This document shows, one piece after another, positions 43,896 through 52,837 of a stretch of DNA of 64,000 bases. The position numbers were made by a program, and so were the translations under genes. The stretch covers positions 2,795,001-2,859,000 of the forward strand of contig NZ_AP024485.1 of NCBI RefSeq assembly GCF_020886695.1. Reading direction: 5' to 3'. This DNA is from Pseudodesulfovibrio sediminis (GTDB lineage: Bacteria; Desulfobacterota; Desulfovibrionia; Desulfovibrionales; Desulfovibrionaceae). Position 1 is the stretch's first letter. Each line of letters begins with the position of its first letter. Under the pieces are notes generated by a model. The model saw nothing but the letters and a program-made list of their open reading frames with translations, was not told where the DNA came from and ran no database searches.

Positions 43896-44662
43896 TGAAA
43901 AAGAACAGAAGAGCCTTCATAAAGCTTGCGGCTTTAGCCGCTGCAGGACTGGCTGTGGCCCCCAAGGCCATGGCATCCGGTAGCGCGGCTCCGGTCAAGG
44001 TGAATGCCACAGCTGTCCATGCCGAGCATTGGGCCATGGTCATTGACACCACCAAGCTGCATACCGAAGAAGAAATCGGCAAGCTGGCCAAAATCTGTCA
44101 TTCCATCCACAACGTTCCGTCCATCGAGGGCAAGCAGGAAGTGAAGTGGTTGTGGAGCGACGAGTATGGTCACACCTTCCCCGAGCAGGAAAACCCGCAC
44201 CTGGCAGAAGAAGTGCACCACCGTGCCTACGCTTTGCTGTGCAACCATTGCGAGCAGCCTTCGTGCGTGCGCGTCTGTCCCACCAAGGCGACATTCAAGC
44301 GCCCTGACGGCATCGTGGCCATGGACTACCATCGCTGCATCGGCTGTCGGTACTGCATGGCTGCCTGCCCCTACGGTTCTCGCTCCTTCAACTGGGGCGA
44401 ACCCCGGAAGAATCTGGATCTGTCCAAGCTGAACCCCGAATTCCCCACCCGCATGCGCGGCGTCGTCGAGAAGTGCAACTTCTGCGTCGAGCGTCTGGCT
44501 GTCGGCAAGGAACCTGCCTGTGTGGAAGCATCGCACGGCGCCATCGTGTTCGGCGATCTGAGCAATCCTGATTCCGAGATTCGAAAGGTCCTTCGAGAGA
44601 AGTTCACCATTCGTCGTAAACCCTCTGCTGGCACTGAGCCCAGTGTTTACTACATCATTTAG
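43895..44662 (+). CDS. dsrO: DsrO, periplasmic iron-sulfur protein
   Basis: 255 residues from the ATG at 43895, with GGAGGG upstream and one base shared with the dsrJ stop. A twin-arginine signal (NRRAFIKLAALAAAG) exports the folded protein. Ferredoxin-like cluster motifs are CNHCEQPSCVRVCPTKA, CIGCRYCMAACPYG and CNFCVERLAVGKEPACVEA; the set is typical of DsrO/HybA-like subunits. It passes electrons between DsrJ and DsrP. Confidence 0.96.
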   Translation: MKKNRRAFIKLAALAAAGLAVAPKAMASGSAAPVKVNATAVHAEHWAMVIDTTKLHTEEEIGKLAKICHSIHNVPSIEGKQEVKWLWSDEYGHTFPEQENPHLAEEVHHRAYALLCNHCEQPSCVRVCPTKATFKRPDGIVAMDYHRCIGCRYCMAACPYGSRSFNWGEPRKNLDLSKLNPEFPTRMRGVVEKCNFCVERLAVGKEPACVEASHGAIVFGDLSNPDSEIRKVLREKFTIRRKPSAGTEPSVYYII

Positions 44663-44673
44663 GAGGAATCAGA

Positions 44674-45912
44674 ATGCTTGAATTAGCTCTCAAAGGTTCC
44701 AAAAGATACTATGGTTGGATAGCGTTCCTCCTGGTGTTGATTGGTATAGGTTCCACGGCCTATATTAACCAGCTTATGAAAGGTCTGGAAGTCACCGGTA
44801 TGAGCCGCGACGTGTCCTGGGGTTTCTATATATCCCAGTTCACCTATCTTGTCGGTCTGGCCGCCTCCGGTGTCATGATCGTACTGCCCAACTACTTCCA
44901 TAACTACAAGACCAACAAACACATGGTCATCTTCGGTGAATTCATGGCAATCGCCGCCTGTATCATGTGCCTGCTGTTCATCATTGTCGACATCGGGCAG
45001 CCCACTCGTGCCCTGAACATGGTCTTACATCCGACACCTAACTCCATCCTATTCTGGGATATGATCGTTCTGAACGGTTATCTCGGCCTGAACCTGCTGG
45101 TGGGTTGGACCTGTCTGACTGCTGACCGTGCGGGACTGCCGCATCCGAAGTGGCTCAAGCCCTTCATTTATACGTCCATCATCTGGGCCTTCTCCATCCA
45201 CACCGTGACAGCGTTCCTGTACCAGGGCCTGCCCGGCCGCCACTACTGGCTCACCGCCATCCTGGCTGCCCGCTTCCTGGCTTCCGCGTTCTGTTCCGGT
45301 CCCGCCATCCTCCTTCTGGTTATGATGGTTACCGAGAAGTTCACGTCCTTCAAGATGAACAAGAATGCCCTGACGACTCTGGTCAAGATCATCGCTTACG
45401 CCATGTGCGTGAACATGTTCTTCTTTGCCCTGGAGATCTTCACCTCATTCTACTCCAACATCCCGGGCCACATGCATCCCATCCTCTACCTGTTCGAACA
45501 CGCGAACGGTGGACTGGTGACATTGATGTGGACCTTTATCGCGTTCGCGGCGATTTCCATCACACTGTTGGCGACTCCGCGTTTCCGCAACAACCTGAAG
45601 CTGTTGCCCTTCACTTTGGTTATCCTCGTGATCGCTACCTGGATCGACAAGGGCCTCGGTCTTCTGATCGGTGGTTTCAACCCCACTCCGTTCGAGACCA
45701 TTACTTCCTACTGGCCCACCGGCAATGAGCTCATGATCTCCATGATGATCTATGCCATCGGTGCCTTGATCGTGACGGTTCTTTTCAAGATCGCCACTGA
45801 TGTGAAACAGGAAGTGGGACACTCTCAGGCGCTGACCTGTGGTTGCTCCTCTGACGATGCATGTGATTGTACATGCGAGGAAGAAGCAGAAGACGCTCCG
45901 GCCGAGGCGTAA
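44674..45912 (+). CDS. dsrP: DsrP, NrfD-like membrane subunit with a Cys-rich tail
   Basis: 412 residues; the ATG follows AGGAGGAATCAGA. About ten membrane helices of the NrfD/PsrC family (for example FLLVLIGIGSTAYINQLM, FYISQFTYLVGLAASGVMI, MIYAIGALIVTVLF) form the second quinone-interacting unit. The last 24 residues (389-412) are cytoplasmic or periplasmic, acidic and Cys-rich, with five cysteines at 389, 391, 397, 399 and 401 (CGCSSDDACDCTCEEE). That tail is unusual and could bind a metal or cluster. Last gene of the operon; a terminator follows. Confidence 0.95.
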   Translation: MLELALKGSKRYYGWIAFLLVLIGIGSTAYINQLMKGLEVTGMSRDVSWGFYISQFTYLVGLAASGVMIVLPNYFHNYKTNKHMVIFGEFMAIAACIMCLLFIIVDIGQPTRALNMVLHPTPNSILFWDMIVLNGYLGLNLLVGWTCLTADRAGLPHPKWLKPFIYTSIIWAFSIHTVTAFLYQGLPGRHYWLTAILAARFLASAFCSGPAILLLVMMVTEKFTSFKMNKNALTTLVKIIAYAMCVNMFFFALEIFTSFYSNIPGHMHPILYLFEHANGGLVTLMWTFIAFAAISITLLATPRFRNNLKLLPFTLVILVIATWIDKGLGLLIGGFNPTPFETITSYWPTGNELMISMMIYAIGALIVTVLFKIATDVKQEVGHSQALTCGCSSDDACDCTCEEEAEDAPAEA

Positions 45913-45975
45913 GAATCGGTCACTGCTGACAACCTAGCCACGCAACGTCACCTCGCTAGGTCATACGGCTATCAT

Positions 45976-46011
45976 GAGAGGCCACTCCATTTGGAGTGGC
46001 CTCTTTTTATT
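45976..46011 (+). terminator. dsr operon terminator
   Basis: Perfect stem GAGAGGCCACTCC / GGAGTGGCCTCTT with loop ATTT, followed by TTTTATTTTTTTT. It ends dsrMKJOP 64 bp after the dsrP stop. Confidence 0.92.
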
Positions 46012-46108
46012 TTTTTTGCCTTGTACGGGTTCCTTTTTCTTCACTGAATATGCTAGCTTTAAAAAAGGATAACGAATACGTGTTCAAATATAAGAAAGGC
46101 TTGTTTCA

Positions 46109-46996
46109 ATGAAGCGTGATTCATGCAAATTGTTTTTTTCCCCGTATATTCTGGTTCTGATTCTGTTGTGTTCTGCTGGATTATCAGGATGCGCCACAAA
46201 AATAATTGTCCCACCCATCACGGGCAGGGCGGCCGGTTTGGAATTGACCGGCAAGTTCGTCTGGTTTGATCTGTACACAACGGACATAGTGCAGGCCACG
46301 CGCTTTTATGATGCCGTCTTCAATTGGTCATTTGAGAGAACCGACCCGGAAAGCGGCAAGGTGAAGAATATCCTCTTTGACCATGAGCGTATCGGCAATG
46401 TTATTGAGCGCAAGGACAAGGCAAAAGGCTCCCAGTGGCTCTCCTTTATCTCGGTGCGGAACACAGACGCCCTGTTCAACCAGGCGTTGGATTCAGGGGC
46501 AACAAAGCTCATCGCGCCCAAGGACATGCCGGACCGTGGACGGGTCGCCGTGGTCCTTGACCCTCAAGAAGCCCTGTTTGCTCTGGTGACATCTCCATTG
46601 GGCGATCCGGCGGATGTCAAACCAACCAATGGATACTGGCTTGGAGCGGAGCTGTGGACGCATGACGTGGACGCGGCCATACAATTTTATGCGACCCTGG
46701 TCGGGTACACTGCTCAGTCGCTGCCGGTGCATGAACAGGTCCGGTATACACAGTTGCTGGCCAATGCCATTCCCCGATGCGGCGTGGTCTCCATTCCCTG
46801 GGAGGACGTGAGCCCGCAGTGGGTTCCGTATGTTGCCGTGCTGGATATCCAGGAAACATTGGCGCGGGTTGAGGCCCATGGCGGGCGCATACTGATCCGT
46901 CCGCAGATGGACATCAAATCAGGGCGGGTGGCTATTTTCAAGGACCCTACCGGTGGCATACTCGGCATTCAGGAATTCCAGCCGGAGGAGTTCTAG
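46109..46996 (+). CDS. VOC-fold lipoprotein
   Basis: 295 residues. A lipoprotein signal ending LSGCA (Cys about 28) implies lipidation. Two vicinal-oxygen-chelate repeats follow, each with a glyoxalase-like opening: FVWFDLYTTDIVQATRFYDAVFNWSF and YWLGAELWTHDVDAAIQFYATLVGYTAQ. VFKDPTGGILGIQEF-like ends occur in both halves. VOC proteins bind metals or small ligands; an exported lipidated version is less common and its substrate is unknown. A small lipoprotein gene follows two bases later. Confidence 0.85.
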   Translation: MKRDSCKLFFSPYILVLILLCSAGLSGCATKIIVPPITGRAAGLELTGKFVWFDLYTTDIVQATRFYDAVFNWSFERTDPESGKVKNILFDHERIGNVIERKDKAKGSQWLSFISVRNTDALFNQALDSGATKLIAPKDMPDRGRVAVVLDPQEALFALVTSPLGDPADVKPTNGYWLGAELWTHDVDAAIQFYATLVGYTAQSLPVHEQVRYTQLLANAIPRCGVVSIPWEDVSPQWVPYVAVLDIQETLARVEAHGGRILIRPQMDIKSGRVAIFKDPTGGILGIQEFQPEEF

Positions 46997-46997
46997 C

Positions 46998-47231
46998 ATG
47001 AAGGGGACCCGCTTGATGTTGACGCTGGCCTTGCTCGGTCTGTTGGCCATGCTCGGTTCCGGGTGTGTGTCCTATGGTCTCTCTGTGCATTACGGGACAC
47101 ATTGGTCGAACTATCATGATTACCCCCATTATCGACCGCCACCGAACTATAAACCGGATCGACCCAAGCCCAAACCCCGTCCTGTGCAGTTGCCCGAGAG
47201 GACAGGCCGTCCCGGAAAATCAATGCGATAA
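46998..47231 (+). CDS. Small Pro-rich lipoprotein
   Basis: 77 residues; the ATG at 46998 follows GGAGGAG in the end of the previous gene. A hydrophobic signal (LMLTLALLGLLAMLGSGC) with a lipobox at GSGC (Cys about 23) leads to a short Tyr/His/Pro-rich chain (HWSNYHDYPHYRPPP) and a basic Pro/Lys/Arg tail. It is not a recognised family. Translational coupling to the VOC lipoprotein suggests they work together in the envelope. Confidence 0.75.
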   Translation: MKGTRLMLTLALLGLLAMLGSGCVSYGLSVHYGTHWSNYHDYPHYRPPPNYKPDRPKPKPRPVQLPERTGRPGKSMR

Positions 47232-47237
47232 ATGAGC

Positions 47238-47266
47238 AAACCCGCTTTTATTATAAGCGGGTTTTC
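47238..47266 (+). terminator. Terminator after the lipoprotein pair
   Basis: Stem AACCCGCTT / AAGCGGGTT with a loop of about seven nt, followed by TTCTTG. Just 6 bp past the stop. Confidence 0.75.
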
Positions 47267-47433
47267 TTGTTGTTACGAAGCAGGTACAATACCGGTGCCT
47301 ATCAGTGTGAAAGATCGGGAAGGTTGTGGCATTATGTCTGTCTCGGCATGGTCTGTTTTTTCAGGATGTTGTTTGACGTAAGCACAATCTCCATATACCT
47401 CATACGGGCAAAAACCTAAGAAAAGAGGACTCC

Positions 47434-49059
47434 ATGAATATCGGTGAATACACGTTTGAAGAGTTCAAGCAAAAGGCCAAGGAATTTCACGGGTACCCTG
47501 CACCCGGGTTGCTTATCGGCGGCTACATGGTTGCGGCGGCAAAAGCTCGTCTGCCTGAGGGAACCCTGTTTGAAGCCATGGTCGAGTCCGGTAAGTGTCT
47601 GCCGGACGCGGTACAGCTGCTCACGCTTTGTTCAACCGGCAACAACTGGATGAAGGTCAAGCTGCTCGGTCGGTATGCGGTCTCGCTGTATGACAAATTT
47701 TCCGGCGAGGGATGGCGCGTGGCCGTGGATCAGGAAAAGCTCGCCCAGTGGCCCGAGATCAAAGGGTGGTTCATGAAGGAAAAGCCCAAGGCAGAGCAGG
47801 ACACGGACAAGCTCTTTGCCGAGATCAAGGAGGCCGGTGACACCATCTGTTCCATCAAGCAAATCAAGATCGATCCCAAGTTTCTCGGTCACGGACACAT
47901 GACCGCCATTGATGTGTGCCCGGTTTGCGGCGAGGCCTATCCGGGCAATGACGGCTCCATCTGCCGCGGCTGTCAGGGCGAGGCCCCGTATATCGAGATC
48001 GAGAATGTGGGGTGCAGTGACGACGCGCCTCAGCTCAAGGCCGTTCCGGTGGAAAAGGCCGTTGGTCACAAGGCATTGCACGATATGACCGGCATTGAAT
48101 CCGGCAAGTCCAAGGGGCCGATCACCAAGGCCGGTGATACGCTGGAGATCGGTGACGTCTGTCGTCTGCAGCGTATCGGCAAGAACTCGGTGTATCTCGA
48201 AGCAGACCTGCCCGGTGATGAATGGGTGCATGAAAACGAGGCGGTCAAGGCCTTTGCCAGGCGCATTGCCGGTGAGGGGATCTCCTATGATGCGAACCCC
48301 GACGAAGGAAAGATCAACTTTATCGCTGAAAAGCCGGGCATGCTTTCCATTGACCTTGACGCGCTTGGCCGTTTCAACCTGTCTCCGGATGTCATGCTCG
48401 CCACCCGCCATGACGGGGCGTTGATTCCCGAAGGCAAGGGCGTGGCCGGAACCCGCGCTATCCCGCTCTATATCTCCCGCGACAGATTCAGCCGTGCGCT
48501 GACCGCGTTGGGCGAGGGGCCGGTCCTGAACATTCTGCCCATGCGGGCGGCCAAGGTCGGTATTCTTGTTACCGGTACCGAAGTGTTCCAGGGACTTATC
48601 GAAGACAAGTTCATTCCGATCATTTCCTCCAAGGTCATCAAGCTTGGCTGCGAAGTCGTCATGAGCGACATCGCTTCTGATGATCGTGCGATGATCACCA
48701 GTTCTGCCACGGCCATGCTCGATGCAGGGTGTGATCTCATCATCACCACCGCAGGCATGTCCGTGGACCCGGATGATGTCACGCGGGCCGGTCTGGTCGA
48801 TGCGGGGCTGACAGATGCGCTGTACGGCGTCCCCATGCTGCCCGGCACCATGACGCTGGTGGGCAAACTGAAGTCAGCGCAAATCATCGGCGTGCCTGCC
48901 TGTGCGCTGTTCTACAAGACCACGGCCTTCGACATCGTGCTGCCTCGCCTGCTGGCCAACCAGACGTTGACGCGCAAGGACCTCGCCAGACTTGGTGAGG
49001 GCGGATTCTGCATGAATTGCAAGACATGTTCGTTTCCGAAGTGTCCGTTTGGAAAATAG
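47434..49059 (+). CDS. FmdE / molybdopterin-binding fusion protein
   Basis: 541 residues; the ATG follows GAGGACTCC. The N-terminal FmdE domain (about 1-160: FHGYPAPGLLIGGYMVAAAKA) resembles a protein of molybdenum formylmethanofuran dehydrogenase operons. A zinc ribbon follows (CPVCG, CRGC; about 161-185). After a linker, a MoaB/MoeA-like molybdopterin-binding domain spans about 380-520 (VGILVTGTEVFQGLIEDKFIPIISSK, DLIITTAGMSVDPDDVTRAG). The very end is Cys-rich (CMNCKTCSFPKCPFG), likely metal-binding. Probably acts in molybdenum or tungsten cofactor handling. Confidence 0.88.
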   Translation: MNIGEYTFEEFKQKAKEFHGYPAPGLLIGGYMVAAAKARLPEGTLFEAMVESGKCLPDAVQLLTLCSTGNNWMKVKLLGRYAVSLYDKFSGEGWRVAVDQEKLAQWPEIKGWFMKEKPKAEQDTDKLFAEIKEAGDTICSIKQIKIDPKFLGHGHMTAIDVCPVCGEAYPGNDGSICRGCQGEAPYIEIENVGCSDDAPQLKAVPVEKAVGHKALHDMTGIESGKSKGPITKAGDTLEIGDVCRLQRIGKNSVYLEADLPGDEWVHENEAVKAFARRIAGEGISYDANPDEGKINFIAEKPGMLSIDLDALGRFNLSPDVMLATRHDGALIPEGKGVAGTRAIPLYISRDRFSRALTALGEGPVLNILPMRAAKVGILVTGTEVFQGLIEDKFIPIISSKVIKLGCEVVMSDIASDDRAMITSSATAMLDAGCDLIITTAGMSVDPDDVTRAGLVDAGLTDALYGVPMLPGTMTLVGKLKSAQIIGVPACALFYKTTAFDIVLPRLLANQTLTRKDLARLGEGGFCMNCKTCSFPKCPFGK

Positions 49060-49111
49060 CGGGTAAGTAACGCTGTCGGCATCCGTGCCGAACCATATTT
49101 GGCTTGTCAGC

Positions 49112-49163
49112 AAAACCAGTTGAGCAGTTCATCCGCGAAAGGGTGATCTGCTCAACTGGTTTT
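49112..49163 (+). terminator. Long inverted repeat, likely terminator
   Basis: Exact 16-bp arms AAAACCAGTTGAGCAG and CTGCTCAACTGGTTTT around a 20-nt loop, in the 336-bp gap after the FmdE fusion gene. An additional small hairpin, CGGCATCCGTGCCG, lies at about 49077-49090. The rest of the gap, to 49395, shows no gene; it carries the promoter for the next operon. Confidence 0.65.
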
Positions 49164-49395
49164 GTACCGGTGATCATTGGGTGGGTATGGAGAAGGTACG
49201 GCCCGTGTTGTCTGCCGGATGGGCAGGGGGGAGCTGTGGCATGGCGTGATCGCGTGCTTATCGATCAACCACGGATGACATGCGGTCTGTGAAGGTCAAT
49301 TGTAGGAGTGATAACTATGTTGACTTTGTTTTCGAGAGGGCTTAGATGATAATTCCACACCGTAGAAGTCTGAAATATAAAATGAGGGGGTCGAA

Positions 49396-49848
49396 ATGAA
49401 AATAATTAAGTATATTGGAGTAATGGCAATGTTGGTCGCATTGGCCTGGGCGGCTGACAGTCGAGCATTCTTTGGTTTTGACAAATATGAGAGCGTTTCC
49501 GCAGACCAGGGCATGGTTACCATCCCGGTCGCTGACATGTCGGATGGAGAAGCGCATTATTACAAGTATGAAACTGCCGGGCGCGTAGTGAAGTTTTTCC
49601 TGCTCAAGAGTTCTGACGGGGTCATCCGTGCGGCTTTTGATGCCTGTGACGTGTGCTATCTTGAAAAGAAAGGCTACTCACAGGACGGTGATTTCATGGT
49701 CTGCAACAACTGCGGCCAGCGTTTCCATTCATCGCGCATCAACGAAGTGCAGGGCGGGTGCAATCCTTCTCCCCTGAGTCGTATTGACGATGGCTCGGTC
49801 GTCAGTATCATGGAAAGTTCCATTATTGCCGGGAGCAAGTATTTCTAA
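49396..49848 (+). CDS. DUF2318 (FtrD-like) exported protein
   Basis: 150 residues; GAGGGGGTCGAA precedes the ATG. A signal peptide (IGVMAMLVALAWAADSRAF) leads to the DUF2318 block: VVKFFLLKSSDGVIRAAFDACDVC, CNNCGQRFHSSRINEVQGGCNP, and SRIDDGSVVSI. The paired cysteines (CDVC, CNNC, GGC) suggest a metal or iron-sulfur centre. In iron-uptake systems of the P19/FtrABCD kind this protein sits beside FtsX-type permeases and an ABC ATPase, as here. It overlaps the next gene by one base. Confidence 0.85.
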   Translation: MKIIKYIGVMAMLVALAWAADSRAFFGFDKYESVSADQGMVTIPVADMSDGEAHYYKYETAGRVVKFFLLKSSDGVIRAAFDACDVCYLEKKGYSQDGDFMVCNNCGQRFHSSRINEVQGGCNPSPLSRIDDGSVVSIMESSIIAGSKYF

Positions 49849-51011
49849 TGAATCTTCTGACCATCCCCTTCCGGAATACACGCCGCAAATGGGTGAAGAC
49901 GGTGCTCCTCTTGCTCGTCTTCGCCCTTGGCGTAACCTCCATCGTTTCGCTGAACTATGTATCCAGCGTGGTTGGTGAATCCTTGGAGAAAAAACTCACC
50001 GCCTATGGTGCCAATATCCTGATCATGCCCAAAAGCGAGAAGCTGACCGTGAGTTACGGCGGGTTTTCCATGGGTGATATGGCGCTTGGGGTGACCGATC
50101 TGAGCGAATCGGAGGTGGTCTCCAGAACAGGGAGCATCGAACTCAAGGACCGCATAGCGGTGGTGGCGCCCAAGCTTGTTGCCATGGCCAAGGCGAACGA
50201 TGTCGCGGTGGGCGTTATCGGTGTCCGCTGGGACAAGGAGCAGGTGCTCAAAGGGTACTGGGCAGTGGACGGGACATTCCCCACATCCGATACTGGTGTA
50301 GTCGTCGGCTCCAAGGCAGCAGCGCGCCTCAGTCTCAAGCCCGGGGATACGCTGGAACTCGATGGGGTGACAGCGTCGGTTTCCGGGGTGCTCATGCCCA
50401 CCGGCAGCGATGATGATTCCGTTATTTTTGCGGGTATGCAGTTTGCGCAGGCCCACTTCGGTTCATCAGATCGGGTGAGCTTTGTTGAAGTGGCGGCACT
50501 GTGCGCCGGATGCCCCATTGAAGATATCGTGTCCCAGCTCCAGGCCTCGTTGCCGGGCACGGACATTCAGGCTCTACAATCCATCGTCAAGCAGCGGATG
50601 TACTCGGTCAATTTCGTCAAGCAGCTTGTTTTGACCGTGTCCCTCATCATTCTCTTCATCGCCTGTTGTATGGTGGGCGTGACCATGCTCTCGTCCGTGA
50701 ACGAGCGCATCAAGGAGATCGGCCTCTTGCGCTCTCTCGGATTCGGTCGCGCATCCATCTTTTCCATCTTTTGTTTCGAAGCCATGCTCATCGGCATGCT
50801 GGCTGGCGTGATCGGCTATTTTGGCGGGGTCGCGCTCAGCCTTGAAATGCTCAAGGTGCTCGATATGGCCGAGGCGGCGACCCTTTCCTTTGACCTCACG
50901 CATCTGGCCATGACCAGTTTGCTGATCGTGCTTGTCTCGGTCCTGTCCGCGTTCTTCCCGGCCTGGAAGGCGTCGGCCATCGAACCGTCTGAAGCACTCA
51001 TTTCACTGTAG
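49848..51011 (+). CDS. FtsX-like ABC permease
   Basis: 387 residues, start overlapping the DUF2318 stop (TAATG). Membrane helices are near 20-40 and three at the C-terminus (VLTVSLIILFIACCMVGVTM, IFCFEAMLIGMLAGVIGYF, LAMTSLLIVLVSVLSAFFP), with a large periplasmic MacB-type domain between (ALGVTDLSESEVVSRTGS). It ends WKASAIEPSEALISL, typical of FtsX/MacB/LolC permeases. It pairs with the ATPase 9 bp downstream. Confidence 0.9.
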   Translation: MNLLTIPFRNTRRKWVKTVLLLLVFALGVTSIVSLNYVSSVVGESLEKKLTAYGANILIMPKSEKLTVSYGGFSMGDMALGVTDLSESEVVSRTGSIELKDRIAVVAPKLVAMAKANDVAVGVIGVRWDKEQVLKGYWAVDGTFPTSDTGVVVGSKAAARLSLKPGDTLELDGVTASVSGVLMPTGSDDDSVIFAGMQFAQAHFGSSDRVSFVEVAALCAGCPIEDIVSQLQASLPGTDIQALQSIVKQRMYSVNFVKQLVLTVSLIILFIACCMVGVTMLSSVNERIKEIGLLRSLGFGRASIFSIFCFEAMLIGMLAGVIGYFGGVALSLEMLKVLDMAEAATLSFDLTHLAMTSLLIVLVSVLSAFFPAWKASAIEPSEALISL

Positions 51012-51020
51012 GGGGGGCAT

Positions 51021-51689
51021 ATGCTTGAAGCAAAAAACATCATCAAGACATTCCGCTCCGAAGGGGTCGACACCCAGGCTTTGAACGGTGTGGATATCTC
51101 GGTCGATTATGGCGAATTCGTGTCCATTGTGGGCCGATCCGGCTCCGGTAAGACCACGTTCCTGAATATCCTGTCCACGCTCCTTGCCCCTGACTCTGGA
51201 GAGATCATGTACAAGGGGCAGGATGTCACCGCGTTTTCGGCAGGAAAATTGAACGCCCTGCGCCACCATGACTTTGCCGTTATTTTCCAGTTTCACTATC
51301 TGCTGCCGTTCCTGTCGGCCAGAGAGAACGTTCTGCTGCCCTACATGAAGGGGCTTGCTCCGGTTTCCAGAGAGATCAAGATGCGGGCTGACGCCTGCCT
51401 TGAGCGCGTTGGACTGGGTGGCAAGGGAGCCAAGATTCCCGGTCACCTCTCCGGCGGAGAGCAACAGCGCGTGGCCATTGCCCGCGCGTTGGTCAAGGAG
51501 TCGTCTGTCTTGTTCGCGGACGAGCCCACAGGCAATCTAGACAAGACCACCGGGGATTCCGTCATGGAGTTGCTTGCCGATCTCAAGAATGATGGACTCT
51601 CCATTGTCATGGTCACCCATGACAACGAGTACGCGGTCAAGGCCGACAGGGTTGTCTCCATGGCCGATGGGGTTGTGGTCGAGGCCTGA
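51021..51689 (+). CDS. ABC transporter ATP-binding protein, LolD/MacB type
   Basis: 222 residues. Walker A is at [15 protein letters not shown]-loop at [21 protein letters not shown], signature [15 protein letters not shown], Walker [14 protein letters not shown], and switch histidine [17 protein letters not shown]. It has the size and motifs of the LolD/MacB group. It energises the FtsX-like permease in front of it; with the DUF2318 protein this makes a three-gene export or uptake unit, possibly for iron. Confidence 0.93.
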   Translation: MLEAKNIIKTFRSEGVDTQALNGVDISVDYGEFVSIVGRSGSGKTTFLNILSTLLAPDSGEIMYKGQDVTAFSAGKLNALRHHDFAVIFQFHYLLPFLSARENVLLPYMKGLAPVSREIKMRADACLERVGLGGKGAKIPGHLSGGEQQRVAIARALVKESSVLFADEPTGNLDKTTGDSVMELLADLKNDGLSIVMVTHDNEYAVKADRVVSMADGVVVEA

Positions 51690-51800
51690 TCAGACGCTGT
51701 GCGGGAGCATGGCAGAGCGGCACATCGAAGATCCCATGTTCTAATAGGGGGGGGCGGCTACCGATTGTTTTTTCCTCGGGGAAAATCTATCCTTCCGTCC

Positions 51801-52719
51801 ATGAAAAAGAAAATATCAGTTCTGTTGGTCGATGCGTTCACCAGCACGCCGGGCAAGGGTAACCGGGCAGGCGTGGTGTTGGATGCGACCGGGTTGAGTG
51901 AGAGCGAGATGCAGGCCGTGGCGCACACGGTCGACGTGTCTGAAACCGCATTCATGATTCCCACCCCGGACTCCACCGAGCACGCACTGCACGTTCGCTA
52001 CTTCACGCCGTCCACAGAGGTGCCGACTTGTGGTCACGCCACCGTGGGGGCGCATTTTGCCCGCGCCAGAGCATTGGGGTTGGCCGATACCACGGTATGT
52101 CGCCAAGATCGGTGCGGGCGTGCTTCCTGTTGATATCATCGGGGCCGGTGACCACATGAAAATCATCATGACCCAGGGCGAGGTGGTCTTTACCCCGCCC
52201 TATGATCGGCACACCACAGACCGCATCCTCGCGGCTCTCGGGCTGACTGTTGACGACCTGCTTTCGGACCTGCCAGTGCAGGAGGTCTCCACTGGCCATT
52301 CCAAGGTGATGGTCCCCATCCGGTCCGTGGACACGCTCGATTCCCTGATGCCTAACATGGATGCGCTCGTGGCGTGCAGCCGCGCTACGCAGTGCAACGG
52401 CTTTTTCGTGTTCGCTTTCAATGACGAGGACGACCTCGCTTTGACCAGCGGTAGGATGTTCGCCCCGGCAGTGGGCATCCCTGAAGATCCGGTCACCGGC
52501 AATGGGAACGGGCCGTGCGGTGCGTATCTGTCGCAGCACGGCAGACTCCCGGACAGAGACGTGGTTTCCTATTGCGGCAGACAGGGCGTTGCCATGGGAA
52601 AGGAGGGCGTTATCGAGGTCACGGTACATCGTCACAACGGCCGGCCCGACACGGTGCAGGTCGGCGGCTTGGCTGTGGAGGCCGGGCAGATGGAAGTGGT
52701 GTTGGAAAGTCCCTCATAA
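51801..52719 (+). pseudogene. PhzF/YddE-family isomerase, frameshifted
   Basis: From the ATG at 51801 the frame encodes the N-terminal half ([48 protein letters not shown]). Around 52096-52099 (GGTATGTCGCC) it must step one base to continue as [37 protein letters not shown] and GGLAVEAG. Removing one base there would give TTVVAKIGAG, a sensible join. So the gene is intact except for a single inserted base: a recent inactivation or a sequencing error. The family are cytoplasmic isomerases/epimerases of varied substrates. Confidence 0.85.
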
Positions 52720-52837
52720 GAATGAGTGGCCGCTTAAGCGGGAGGAATTCCTGCAAGCCGAAAGAAGCGCTCCACCTCGTTGACTCTCTCCACGCTCACG
52801 GATAGTGTCGTCCCATCTTTTTTATGGAGAAACGCAT

